The notes: generated by a model from the letters alone, not told the origin. A DNA stretch of 8,663 nucleotides from Thermoleophilaceae bacterium (GCA_013812065.1 JACCUC010000132.1:1-8663); one strand, 5' to 3'. Counted from the stretch's first letter, positions 1-5,518 are shown. A program made the numbers and translations.

Positions 1-137
1 CCGGAGACGTCGAAGAGCTCGGGCGCGGGGATGCCACCGGCGAGCGAGAGCACCTCCGGGCGCTGGGTCAGCTTGAGGATGTCCCGGACGGCAGAGCTCT
101 CGACTCCGCGCATCCGGGCTGCCAGACTCGGGTCCAT
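1..137 (-). CDS. PLP-dependent aminotransferase (class I/II), N-terminal fragment
   Basis: Reading the minus strand from ATG at 137 gives a 45-residue N-terminus that runs off the left edge. It begins MDPSLAARMRGVESSAVRDI and continues with LKLTQRPEVLSLAGGIPAPE. The pattern of a short helix, S-A-V-R-(D/E)-I-L-K-L and then S-L-A-G-G-(I/L)-P-x-P-E-L-F is typical of fold-type I aminotransferases of the 2-aminoadipate / MocR-domain type, which transfer an amino group from an amino acid to a 2-oxo acid using pyridoxal phosphate. The PLP lysine and the rest of the catalytic domain lie outside the window, so substrate cannot be judged. No strong Shine-Dalgarno precedes the ATG, so the start could be slightly different. 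It is divergent from the hydrolase gene at 287, with about 150 bp between them that hold a palindromic repeat. Confidence 0.8.
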   Translation of the reverse strand, partial: MDPSLAARMRGVESSAVRDILKLTQRPEVLSLAGGIPAPELFDVS

Positions 138-198
138 TGGCGCAGTATCCCGAGGAGCCCGCGATGGGGCCGGCGAGCGGCCACCGACTCCTCCAGCA

Positions 199-224
199 AT
201 CACGCTCTTCATATGAAGCGTCAC
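199..224 (-). repeat. Dispersed palindrome copy 1 (9-8-9 hairpin, degenerate)
   Basis: Read on the minus strand this has left arm GTGACGCTT, 8-base loop CATATGAA and right arm GAGCGTGAT. It shares the 12-base start GTGACGCTTCAT with the copy at 963-988. The loop is the same length as in the five other copies of this family in the window. It lies between two divergent genes, so it is not simply a terminator here. Arms match the family consensus with one or two changes each. Confidence 0.6.
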
Positions 225-286
225 CCGTGCGTCCTCGGAGGGTACTCACGAGGCTCCGCCGCTTTACCCTGGCCGGTGAGGCATCG

Positions 287-961
287 ATGACGACCGATCC
301 CTACCTCTCGCCCGATCTCTCCGCGGCTGCGCTGCTGACGATCGACACCCAGCGCGACGTCCTAGACGGCGGCTCCATCGAGATCGCCGGGACCTCTCAG
401 GCGCTCCCGCAGATGCAGGCGCTCGTCGAGGCGTTCCGGTCCGCCCAGAGGCCGATCGTCCACGTCGTCCGCCTCTACCGACCCGACGGCGCAAACGTCG
501 ACCTGTGCCGGCGGAGGCTGGTCGAGGGCGGCACGGCGGTCCTCGCGCCGGCGACGCATGGCGCGGAGCTCGCGCCCGAGCTGCTGCCCGACGACTGCCC
601 CGCGCTCGATTCCGAGCTGCTGCTGAGCGGGGGCATCCAGGCGCTCGGCCCGCGGGAGGCCGTCGTCTACAAGCCGCGCTGGAGCGCCTTCTACGACACG
701 CCGCTCGAAGCCCACCTGCGGGGCCTCGGCGTCTCGACGCTCGTCTTCGCCGGCTGCAACTTCCCCAACTGCCCGCGGGCGTCGATCTACGACGCGAGCT
801 GTCGAGACTTCCGGCTCATCCTCGCCGAGGACGCGGTCTCCGGCCTTTACGAGCGGGGCCGCGCGGAGCTCGAGAGCATCGGCGTCTCCCTGCTGCGCTC
901 GGACGCGGTCGCCGAAGCGGTCAGAAGCACTGCCAACTCAGCCGTCGCATCCCCACCGTAG
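287..961 (+). CDS. Isochorismatase-family cysteine hydrolase
   Basis: 224 residues, the usual size for a stand-alone isochorismatase-fold hydrolase (isochorismatase, nicotinamidase, N-carbamoyl-amidohydrolase types). The three expected catalytic positions are visible: D20 in LLTIDTQRD, K129 in VVYKPRWSAFY, and C162 in FAGCNFPNCPRASIYDA. The glycine-rich strand before the cysteine and the later LILAEDAVSG strand fit the fold. Fresh points are the extra C157 five residues before the catalytic cysteine and proline after it. The substrate cannot be deduced; many relatives act on small amides. The ATG at 287 is chosen because GGTGAG (275-280) lies at a proper distance and homology starts there; an open frame extends upstream to a TTG at 137, but that stretch does not look like this family. 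It is bracketed by palindrome copies at 199-224 and 963-988 and faces the convergent gene at 1050. Confidence 0.88.
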   Translation: MTTDPYLSPDLSAAALLTIDTQRDVLDGGSIEIAGTSQALPQMQALVEAFRSAQRPIVHVVRLYRPDGANVDLCRRRLVEGGTAVLAPATHGAELAPELLPDDCPALDSELLLSGGIQALGPREAVVYKPRWSAFYDTPLEAHLRGLGVSTLVFAGCNFPNCPRASIYDASCRDFRLILAEDAVSGLYERGRAELESIGVSLLRSDAVAEAVRSTANSAVASPP

Positions 962-962
962 G

Positions 963-988
963 GTGACGCTTCATGGCCATTCCGTGAC
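963..988 (+). repeat. Dispersed palindrome copy 2 (9-8-9 hairpin, degenerate)
   Basis: Begins one base after the hydrolase stop codon (TAG 959-961). Left arm GTGACGCTT, loop CATGGCCA, right arm TTCCGTGAC; the right arm has three changes from the family form AAGCGTGAC, so the stem is imperfect. It lies between two convergent genes, where a bidirectional transcription stop or mRNA 3'-end hairpin would be useful. Confidence 0.6.
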
Positions 989-995
989 TCTAGGG

Positions 996-1013
996 CGAGC
1001 GACGGTCGCTTTT
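996..1013 (+). terminator. Possible short intrinsic terminator after the hydrolase gene
   Basis: The dyad CGAGCGAC / GTCGCT around 996-1010 is followed directly by four T residues (1010-1013). The arms are short and the loop would be small, so this is only a weak candidate for ending transcription of the hydrolase gene, located 35 bases after its stop codon. Confidence 0.3.
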
Positions 1014-1049
1014 CGCGCCTTGACCTTGACTGCTAGCACGCCGGGGGCT

Positions 1050-1856
1050 TTAGCGGCTCGGGATGTACCTCGGGTAGCCGTGCGTGCGCCAAGGGAGAGC
1101 GTCGTACACCCGCTGCACCGCAACCCGCGCGACCTCGAGGGTGGCGTCTGAGACCTCGGCCTCGGCGTAGGTGCCGTCCTCCACAGTGCAGCCGAAGTGC
1201 CGCCCGTTGAGCATGTCGCCGACAAGCACGCCGCCGCCCGGTGCGTGGATTGCGCTGTTCGTGATCGGGGCGAGCGTCAGCTTCTTCTTGTGCTTGTCCA
1301 GCCCGCGCATGCGATCCTCGGCGTGCTCGACTGAGTCGCGCACCGGCTTCAGGGCGGGCAGCGCGTCGTCGAACGCGTCCCTGGCCGCGACGATCTCATC
1401 CTTGGCCGCGCCGGTGTCGAGCTTCGCCACGGCCTGCAGCGCCCGACTGAGCTGGGCGAGTGATGTGAGGAAGGTCCGCGCATGGAGGAAGGGCAGGCGG
1501 TGCTCGTACTCTTGCGGCAGCTCGCCCGCTGACCACTTCGCCTGGACTACGTCGCGCCGCGCCTGCTCCGAGATCTTCATGCGCCACTCGCCGTAGTCAG
1601 GCGCGGTGAAGTCGCGCGGGTCCTGGGCGGCTAGCTCGTCTTCGCGGAAGCGCTCGGCTGCGCGGTCCCGTTCCCATGCATCCTTATCGAGGGCACGTGG
1701 CGGTCTGTTGGACACCTGCTCGAACATGGCAAGACTCAGCACCGCGTCGGTGACGCGGTCGGCCATCACGTCGCACAGCGACTCGATCTCGCGGCCGACG
1801 TCTTCGTCCAGGCCTTCGAGCCACGTCCCGCGGACAAGCTCGACCAGTTGCGCCAC
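1050..1856 (-). CDS. Uncharacterised protein with HEPN-like R-x4-H motif
   Basis: 268 residues from a GTG start at 1856 to TAA at 1050-1052. I do not recognise a named family with certainty. The protein appears mostly helical and strongly charged. A long central helix region (about 120-195) contains R173-D-S-V-E-H178, which matches the R-(N/D/H)-x3-H signature of HEPN-fold RNases. It is followed by E-D-R-M-R-G, recalling actinobacterial hypothetical proteins with a similar R-D-x-x-E-H-F-D-E-Y stretch. The C-terminal part (about 200-268) looks like short strands plus a helix. It has no signal peptide or membrane segment, so it should be cytosolic. HEPN proteins are often toxins or anti-phage effectors, but there is no adjacent antitoxin gene, so a defence role is only a possibility. 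No clear Shine-Dalgarno precedes the GTG; ATG at residue 31 is an alternative start. Palindrome copies flank it on both sides. Confidence 0.6.
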   Translation of the reverse strand: MAQLVELVRGTWLEGLDEDVGREIESLCDVMADRVTDAVLSLAMFEQVSNRPPRALDKDAWERDRAAERFREDELAAQDPRDFTAPDYGEWRMKISEQARRDVVQAKWSAGELPQEYEHRLPFLHARTFLTSLAQLSRALQAVAKLDTGAAKDEIVAARDAFDDALPALKPVRDSVEHAEDRMRGLDKHKKKLTLAPITNSAIHAPGGGVLVGDMLNGRHFGCTVEDGTYAEAEVSDATLEVARVAVQRVYDALPWRTHGYPRYIPSR

Positions 1857-1891
1857 GGCCGCGAGGGTAGAGGAGTGCCGGACAGCAAAGC

Positions 1892-1917
1892 GTCACGCTT
1901 CTGCTCAAAAGCGTGAC
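1892..1917. repeat. Dispersed palindrome copy 3 (perfect 9-bp stem, 8-nt loop)
   Basis: GTCACGCTT (1892-1900), loop CTGCTCAA, AAGCGTGAC (1909-1917): a perfect 9-bp stem. The preceding bases AAGCGT (1888-1893) can pair alternatively with ACGCTT (1895-1900). It lies 37 bases beyond the 3' end of the DUF3995 gene and 35 bases upstream of the HEPN-like gene, both on the minus strand, so it could end or stabilise the first transcript. Confidence 0.8.
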
Positions 1918-1954
1918 CAACAGTGCGTCGGATTCCTCCTCAGCGGCCGACTGT

Positions 1955-2446
1955 CTACAACCGCCTCGATCGCGAACCCGGCACCGGAGAGCGCGCTACC
2001 ACCGCGCAGAGCGCCGCGAGGATCAGCAGCAATGGGCCGAAGAAGAAGATGTGCCAGTCGCGCGCGTAGCTGTCAGCCGGCGCGGTCAGGTTGCCGAGGC
2101 CGACGAGCGCAAACGCTCCGACGAGCAGCCACGGCCCCCAACGCAGCAGCCCGGCCGGCAGGCGCGCGGCTAGGGCGCTGATCCGGCAGGCAACCAGGAG
2201 GGCCGCTGCGGCGATCAGCAGGGTGACCACCGCGACGACCCCGCGGGGAGGCAGATCGGTCGAGCCGTAGGCGGTGACGGCGCCCCACTCGCCCCCAAGC
2301 GTCCAGTAGAGGTGGAACGCGAACGCCGCGGCGAGGATCGCGACGGCGACGTGGCCGACGGCGCGGGCGCGCGTCGCGGAGCGCAGCATCGACGGCGTGG
2401 GCGCCGACGCGTCGCCGGGGGTGGTTGCGATCTGGGATGTAGCCAT
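1955..2446 (-). CDS. DUF3995 family integral membrane protein
   Basis: 163 residues with four predicted membrane segments at about 30-49, 68-88, 104-122 and 132-150. The first segment ends FHLYWTLGGEWG followed by a loop with D-L-P-P-R, and the last contains D-W-H-I-F-F-F-G-P; this H-x-x-W-x-x-G-G pattern is characteristic of DUF3995, a family of unknown function. The start ATG (2444-2446) is supported by a strong AGGAGGT Shine-Dalgarno five bases upstream; an open frame extending to 2647 is antisense to the regulator and not used. Transcription is very likely controlled by the divergent TetR repressor, because the operator palindrome occupies the spacer of this gene's promoter (2501-2529). 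The ligand that relieves repression, and thus the physiological role, cannot be read from the sequence. Confidence 0.87.
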   Translation of the reverse strand: MATSQIATTPGDASAPTPSMLRSATRARAVGHVAVAILAAAFAFHLYWTLGGEWGAVTAYGSTDLPPRGVVAVVTLLIAAAALLVACRISALAARLPAGLLRWGPWLLVGAFALVGLGNLTAPADSYARDWHIFFFGPLLLILAALCAVVARSPVPGSRSRRL

Positions 2447-2474
2447 TGCTGACCTCCTAGGCCCGCCGCCGAGC

Positions 2475-2489
2475 CTTACGCTGTAAAAG
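2475..2489. promoter_or_regulatory. Possible second, degenerate TetR operator
   Basis: CTTAC, then GCT, then GTAAAAG resembles the core CTTAC-N3-GTAAG of the main operator at 2506-2526, but with an imperfect right half. It falls near the transcription start or within the 5' leader expected for the DUF3995 gene, where a second repressor dimer could add repression. The match is partial, so this is tentative. Confidence 0.45.
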
Positions 2490-2500
2490 GGCACAGCGGC

Positions 2501-2529
2501 AGCGTACATCTTACGCCGTAAGATGTCAA
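2501..2529 (-). promoter_or_regulatory. Near-consensus sigma70-type promoter of the DUF3995 gene
   Basis: On the minus strand TTGACA (2529-2524) is a perfect -35 hexamer and TACGCT (2506-2501) a good -10 hexamer, separated by exactly 17 bases. Transcription would start near 2494, giving a leader of roughly 48 bases before the ATG at 2446. The TetR-type palindrome lies across the spacer, so a bound repressor would exclude RNA polymerase. Confidence 0.8.
2506..2526. promoter_or_regulatory. TetR operator: perfect 9-bp inverted repeat
   Basis: ACATCTTAC (2506-2514) and GTAAGATGT (2518-2526) are exact reverse complements around the 3-base centre GCC. The size and the core TTAC-N3-GTAA are typical of TetR-family operators. 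It covers the spacer of the minus-strand promoter and also overlaps the ATG (2523) of the tetR-like gene itself, so binding should repress both divergent genes (autoregulation). Confidence 0.85.
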
Positions 2530-3215
2530 GCGTGAGTCGACGCGACCGCCTCCGCGCAAAGCGCCAGCCGCTCGACCGCGAGCGGATCCTGCACGCGGCC
2601 GTAGAGCTTGCGGAGCGGCAGGGGCTTGAGGCGCTCAGCATGCGCACGCTCGGCAGCCAACTGGGGGTCGAGGCAATGTCGCTCTACCACCACGTGGAGT
2701 CGAAGCAGGCGCTCCTCGATGGCGTCGTCGAGACGGTTGTCGCCTCGATGGACGTGAGCGGCATGCACGGCGAGGGACCCTGGGAGGCGCGACTCAAGGA
2801 AGGTTTTCGTGCTTACCTGCGGCTCGCGCGTGAGTACCCGGCGGTCTTCCCCCTGGTCGGCAGGCGCCCGGTGCGGACGCTGGCCGCACTCGAGCCCGTC
2901 GACGTGGCTTTGGGGGTCCTCATGGCCGCCGGCTTTCCCCCGCGCACCGCGCTGTACGCTTTCCGCACACTCTCGAGCTTCGCCTACGGATACGCGCTCT
3001 CAGAGATCCGAGGCTTCGCCATGGAATCGGCCTCTGCTGGCGGCGCCCCGCGTCGAGACGTCGAGGGCGACGCCGAGCGCTTCCCCAATCTCGCTGAGGT
3101 CCTCCCGCTTGCCGGCGCAACCGAGCATGACGTCGAGTTTGAGGAGGGGCTGGACGTCATCATCGCCGGCCTTAAGAAGATGCACGGCCTTCCGGGCGGG
3201 TTGGGTAACGCTTAG
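2523..3215 (+). CDS. TetR/AcrR family transcriptional regulator
   Basis: 230 residues. The N-terminal DNA-binding domain is at about 18-65: RERILHAAVELAERQGLEAL, then SMRTLGSQLGVEAMSLYHHV, with the helix-turn-helix and the Y-x-H-x-x-x-K-x-x-L-L-D signature. The C-terminal ligand and dimerisation domain (about 80-225) resembles the TetR_C class. It is divergent from the DUF3995 gene and should repress it and itself through the palindrome at 2506-2526. The ATG at 2523 lies inside that palindrome and has no Shine-Dalgarno, so the mRNA may be nearly leaderless; GTG at 2532 is an alternative start. The gene is full length although an insertion sequence begins two bases after its stop codon: the TAG (3213-3215) belongs to the 6-bp duplicated target. 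Before insertion the ester cyclase gene at 4693 followed about 40 bases downstream and may have been co-transcribed. Confidence 0.92.
   Translation: MSSVSRRDRLRAKRQPLDRERILHAAVELAERQGLEALSMRTLGSQLGVEAMSLYHHVESKQALLDGVVETVVASMDVSGMHGEGPWEARLKEGFRAYLRLAREYPAVFPLVGRRPVRTLAALEPVDVALGVLMAAGFPPRTALYAFRTLSSFAYGYALSEIRGFAMESASAGGAPRRDVEGDAERFPNLAEVLPLAGATEHDVEFEEGLDVIIAGLKKMHGLPGGLGNA
3205..3213 (+). repeat. Dispersed palindrome copy 4, left arm (split by the insertion sequence)
   Basis: GTAACGCTT, one change from the family arm GTCACGCTT, spanning the last codons and the first base of the stop codon of the TetR gene. The partner arm AAGCGTGAC is at 4661-4669 on the other side of the insertion sequence. 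Removing the element and one target copy rejoins the arms with an 8-base loop, AGGGACCA, the same loop length as all other copies. Confidence 0.75.
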
Positions 3216-3216
3216 G
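3211..3216. repeat. Target site duplication CTTAGG, left copy
   Basis: CTTAGG directly abuts the left end of the insertion sequence and is repeated at 4650-4655 directly after the right end. It includes the TetR stop codon TAG. Six base pairs is within the range made by DDE elements. Confidence 0.7.
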
Positions 3217-3222
3217 TGACAG

Positions 3223-3302
3223 CCGCAAGGGTTTCGTGCGCGTTGGGCCGCCAGACTCTCGTTCGCGCGAGCCGGTTGTGAACCGCCAGGGTTCTGTTCG
3301 CG
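3223..3302 (+). repeat. Left-end transposase-site repeats (three copies)
   Basis: Three 20-base related copies begin at 3223, 3248 and 3283, with the shape CCGCcAG...GTTCGCG. The copies at 3223 and 3283 agree at 16 of 20 positions; those at 3248 and 3283 at 15 of 20. The spacing is 25 then 35 bases. They lie between the left tip and the transposase gene, so may also be where the transposase regulates its own promoter. Confidence 0.6.
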
Positions 3303-3362
3303 TCTGACCGTCCGCGGCGCTTTCAACGCTCGCCGCTTTGACGTGCGAGCCGGGAGGCGTGG

Positions 3363-4529
3363 ATGGCGAGGACCGAGCAGGAGCTGCGGACGCAAGCGGT
3401 GCGGCGACGCCTGGCGGGAGAGTCGGCGGCGGAGATCGGCCGCTCGCTGGGGCGCTCGGCGCGCTGGGTGCAGAAGTGGGCGAAGCGCCACGACCCGGCC
3501 GACGCCGATTGGGCTCGAGGCGCCAAGCGAGGCCCCGAGCGGGCCGGCAACCGCACGGCGCAGGAGATCGAGGCGCAGGTGCTGGCCGTGCGCGAGCGGC
3601 TCGCCGCACACCCGTGGGCGCAGGTCGGCGCGCCGACGATCGCCTGGGAGCTCGACAAGCTCGGCGTAGCGGCGCCACCGCCGCGCACGATCGAGCACAT
3701 CCTCGAGCGAGCCGGGGTAACCGAGCGCCGCCGCGGCAGGCGCCGCCAGCCGAAGGGCATCCCCTATCCCGAGCTCTGCGCGCAGCGCCCGGGCGAGCTG
3801 CACGAGGCCGACCTCGTCGGTCCACGTCACCTCGACGGCGGACTCCGCTTCTACGCGCTCAACGCCGTCGACCTCGCCCCGCGGCGGGCCGGCATCCAGA
3901 TCGTCGACGACAAGTCCGACGAGGCGGTCGCAGGCGGCCTGGTGGCGCTGTGGTCACGGATCGGTGTCCCCGTCCGGCTCAAGCTCGACAACGGCGGTCC
4001 CTTCATCGGCGCCCGCGGACTCGGGCTGGTGGCGCGGCTGTGCCTGCACAACGACGTCACCCCGGTCTTCATCCCCGCTGGCGAGCCCTGGCGCAACGGC
4101 GTCGTCGAGCGCTTCAACGACACCTTCGACAAGCGCTTCTTCCGCTCGGAGCGCTTTGCCTCGCGCGCCGTCCTCGAGCAGCGCGCCCGCTCGTTCGAGC
4201 AATTCCACAACGCCAACCATCGTTACGCGGCGACTCGCGGCCGCACTCCCGACGAGTCGGCCGTGGGCGAGCTGCGCAAGCCCACTACGCTCGCGGAGCT
4301 GCCTCCCGGCTGGCCGGCGGACGGGCGCGTCGAGTTCATCCGCTTCATCCGCTCCGACCGCAAGCTCCGACTCATGCGCCGCTCCTACGAGATGCCGAAG
4401 GCGCTTGTCTACGAGTACGTCACAGCTGTGCTCGACTTGGCCGTCCCACCCGCCGAGGGCAACCTATGCGTCCAGCGCGAGGGCGAGCTACTCGCCACGG
4501 CAAGCGTCACGGTCGGTGGAAGCCGCTGA
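3363..4529 (+). CDS. DDE transposase with integrase catalytic core
   Basis: 388 residues in one uninterrupted frame. The N-terminal helix-turn-helix (about 5-45, AVRRRLAGESAAEIGRSLGR, then SARWVQKWAKRH) is followed by a second helical DNA-binding region (about 65-120) and a basic linker ERRRGRRRQPKG. The integrase core (about 140-285) has the three acidic residues D150 in HEADLVGP, D209 in LKLDNGG and E249 in NGVVERFN; the last spacing is 39 residues rather than the more usual 35. A C-terminal part of about 100 residues (VEFIRFIRSDRKLRLMRRSY...) is probably a small barrel DNA-binding domain as in retroviral integrases. It cuts and joins the element's ends. GGGAGG (3352-3357) five bases before the ATG is a strong ribosome site. 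Nothing suggests decay. Confidence 0.9.
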   Translation: MARTEQELRTQAVRRRLAGESAAEIGRSLGRSARWVQKWAKRHDPADADWARGAKRGPERAGNRTAQEIEAQVLAVRERLAAHPWAQVGAPTIAWELDKLGVAAPPPRTIEHILERAGVTERRRGRRRQPKGIPYPELCAQRPGELHEADLVGPRHLDGGLRFYALNAVDLAPRRAGIQIVDDKSDEAVAGGLVALWSRIGVPVRLKLDNGGPFIGARGLGLVARLCLHNDVTPVFIPAGEPWRNGVVERFNDTFDKRFFRSERFASRAVLEQRARSFEQFHNANHRYAATRGRTPDESAVGELRKPTTLAELPPGWPADGRVEFIRFIRSDRKLRLMRRSYEMPKALVYEYVTAVLDLAVPPAEGNLCVQREGELLATASVTVGGSR

Positions 4530-4535
4530 GCCCGC

Positions 4536-4578
4536 CCGCCACCGCTGCGCTCGCCTCCGGCTCGCTCCGCGGTGGCGG
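4536..4578. terminator. GC-rich hairpin after the transposase gene
   Basis: CCGCCACCGC (4536-4545) and GCGGTGGCGG (4569-4578) are exact 10-base complements with a 23-base loop, starting seven bases after the transposase stop codon. There is no T-tract, so it may act as a factor-dependent or GC-only terminator, or protect the transposase gene from outside readthrough on either strand. Confidence 0.5.
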
Positions 4579-4585
4579 CGGTCGC

Positions 4586-4643
4586 TCGGAACGAAACCCT
4601 GACGGCGACTCAACCACTACCGGGGCGAACGAAGTGCTGGCGG
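4586..4643 (-). repeat. Right-end transposase-site repeats (two inverted copies)
   Basis: On the minus strand two 20-base copies of the left-end motif are present, at 4643-4624 (CCGCCAG...TTCGTTCGCC) and at 4605-4586 (CCGTCAGGGTTTCGTTCCGA), 38 bases apart. They are inverted relative to the left set, as expected for transposase-binding sites at the opposite end. Confidence 0.6.
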
Positions 4644-4649
4644 TCGTGA

Positions 4650-4655
4650 CTTAGG
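4650..4655. repeat. Target site duplication CTTAGG, right copy
   Basis: Second copy of CTTAGG, directly after the right tip of the insertion sequence. See the left copy at 3211-3216. Confidence 0.7.
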
Positions 4656-4660
4656 GACCA

Positions 4661-4669
4661 AAGCGTGAC
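4661..4669 (+). repeat. Dispersed palindrome copy 4, right arm
   Basis: AAGCGTGAC, identical to the family right arm; it pairs with 3205-3213 when the insertion sequence is removed. It lies 23 bases before the ester cyclase start codon. Confidence 0.75.
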
Positions 4670-4692
4670 GACTCAGGGTAGGTAGGAGAGTG

Positions 4693-5115
4693 ATGTCCGA
4701 AGACAACAAGCGGCTGGTGCGGCGCGCCCTCGAAGAGATGTACGGCCAAGGCGACGTCGCCCTCGCCGACGAGGTGGTCCATGCGGACTTCGTGGACCAC
4801 GAGCCCGGACACCCGAGTGGTCCGACCGGCGCCGAGAGCGTCAAACAGACCGTGCAGCGGCTCCGAAGCAGCTTCGGCGATCTCCGCTTCGATGTCCAGG
4901 ACGAGATCGCCGAGGGCGACAAGGTCGTCCAGCGGGTGATCATGAGTGGGCGCCACACCGGCCCGCTCATGGGCTCCGAGCCCACCGGGCGCGAGTTCGC
5001 CGTCCGGCACGTCTACATCTGGCGGATCGCCGAGGGCAAGATCGTCGAACACTGGGGCATCAGGGACGACCTCGGCCACCTCCACCAGCTCGGTCTTCTC
5101 GGAGCCTCCGGATAG
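4693..5115 (+). CDS. SnoaL-like ester cyclase / NTF2-fold protein
   Basis: 140 residues of the SnoaL-like polyketide cyclase/ester cyclase type: an N-terminal helix pair (NKRLVRRALEEMYGQGDVAL), the loop HADFVDHEPGHPSG, the helix GAESVKQTVQRLRSSFGDLR, then strands ending FAVRHVYIWRIAEGKIVEHW. H-W-G-I-R-D at the end matches the family's C-terminal active-pocket strand. Members are small cytosolic alpha+beta cone proteins with diverse catalytic or binding roles, so no substrate can be given. ATG at 4693 is preferred, with AGGAG at 4684-4688; the GTG three bases earlier is too close to that site. Before the insertion sequence arrived it followed the TetR gene by about 40 bases. Its stop codon's last base is the first base of a palindrome copy. 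Confidence 0.85.
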   Translation: MSEDNKRLVRRALEEMYGQGDVALADEVVHADFVDHEPGHPSGPTGAESVKQTVQRLRSSFGDLRFDVQDEIAEGDKVVQRVIMSGRHTGPLMGSEPTGREFAVRHVYIWRIAEGKIVEHWGIRDDLGHLHQLGLLGASG

Positions 5116-5140
5116 TCACGCTTCACGGCCAAAGCGGTAG
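5115..5140 (+). repeat. Dispersed palindrome copy 5
   Basis: GTCACGCTT (5115-5123), loop CACGGCCA, right arm AAGCGGTAG (5132-5140) whose last four bases depart from the family form, so only the inner five pairs are intact. It shares CGGATAGTCACGCTTCA with the copy at 7488, including bases within the ester cyclase stop codon. It lies between two convergent genes (ester cyclase and YnfA). Confidence 0.75.
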
Positions 5141-5152
5141 CGCGTCTGCGGA

Positions 5153-5518
5153 TCAGGCGCGCGGCGCGTACATGATCACGGTGACGCCGAGCACGCAGAC
5201 CGCGGCGCCGATCAGGTCTAAGCGGTCGCGGCGGAAGCCGTCGAAGACGACGCCCCAGGCGAGCGACCCCGCCACGAACACGCCGCCGTAGGCGGCAAGG
5301 ATGCGCCCGAAGTTCGGGTCAGGCTGGAAGGCGGCCACGAAGCCGTAGGCGAACAGCGCCACGCCGCCGAGGAGGGCCAGCCACCACGGCCGCCCCTGGC
5401 GCACGGCCTGCCAAACGAGGTAGGCGCCGCCGATCTCTGCCACGGCGGCGGCGGCGAAGAGGGCGACGGAGCGGCGCCATTGTCCACAAGGAGGACCACG
5501 GGCACTCCCTCGCCACAA
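5153..5518 (-). CDS. ynfA: YnfA family (UPF0060) small membrane protein
   Basis: 121 residues with four membrane segments at about 16-36, 44-64, 72-93 and 100-118. The motifs AEIGGAYLVWQ, YGFVAAFQPDPNFGRILAAY, GGVFVAGSLAWGVVFDGFRR and D...VIMYAPR are diagnostic of YnfA, a four-helix inner-membrane family related in shape to small multidrug resistance pumps. The start is doubtful: the only start codon in frame before the first helix is TTG (5518-5516), with no Shine-Dalgarno before it, and a good-looking -10 sequence overlaps it. A GTG with a nearby GAGGGAG exists at 5505 but in another frame, so a start-region frameshift is possible. It is divergent from the ArsR operon and separated by only about 31 bases, so the same regulator may control both. 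Confidence 0.85.
   Translation of the reverse strand: MWRGSARGPPCGQWRRSVALFAAAAVAEIGGAYLVWQAVRQGRPWWLALLGGVALFAYGFVAAFQPDPNFGRILAAYGGVFVAGSLAWGVVFDGFRRDRLDLIGAAVCVLGVTVIMYAPRA

Larger units (their letters stand above)
3217..4649 (+). mobile_element. Complete DDE insertion sequence, 1433 bp, with multi-repeat ends
   Basis: The element carries one intact transposase gene and is bounded by the direct repeat CTTAGG. The outermost 25 bases at the left (TGACAGCCGC...) and at the right read inwards (TCACGACCGC...) align without gaps at 17 of 25 positions. Each end also carries additional copies of a 20-base transposase-binding-like motif (three left, two right). I cannot assign an IS family firmly: the transposase is of the retroviral-integrase-like DDE type as in IS481/IS3-related groups, but multi-repeat ends recall Mu, Tn552 and Tn7 relatives. 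All parts look intact, so it may be recent and active. It has inserted in the loop of a dispersed palindrome and separates the TetR gene from the ester cyclase gene. Confidence 0.8.

Noticed and set aside
137..286. Upstream extension of the hydrolase frame to a TTG at 137
   Set aside because: The extra 50 residues do not resemble the family, they run through the palindrome, and a ribosome site with ATG is present at 287.
3000..3830. Minus-strand open frames over the TetR end and transposase start
   Set aside because: They run antisense across two real genes and an insertion-sequence tip, and show no family-like sequence.
4500..4510. AAGCGTCAC inside the transposase gene as another palindrome copy
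   Set aside because: There is no partner arm at the 8-base loop distance and it lies in a coding frame, so it is likely chance.
3338..4654. Longer open frame (438 residues) overlapping the transposase in another frame
   Set aside because: Translation is an arginine, alanine and proline-rich shadow; the transposase frame has the helix-turn-helix and the D, D, E residues.
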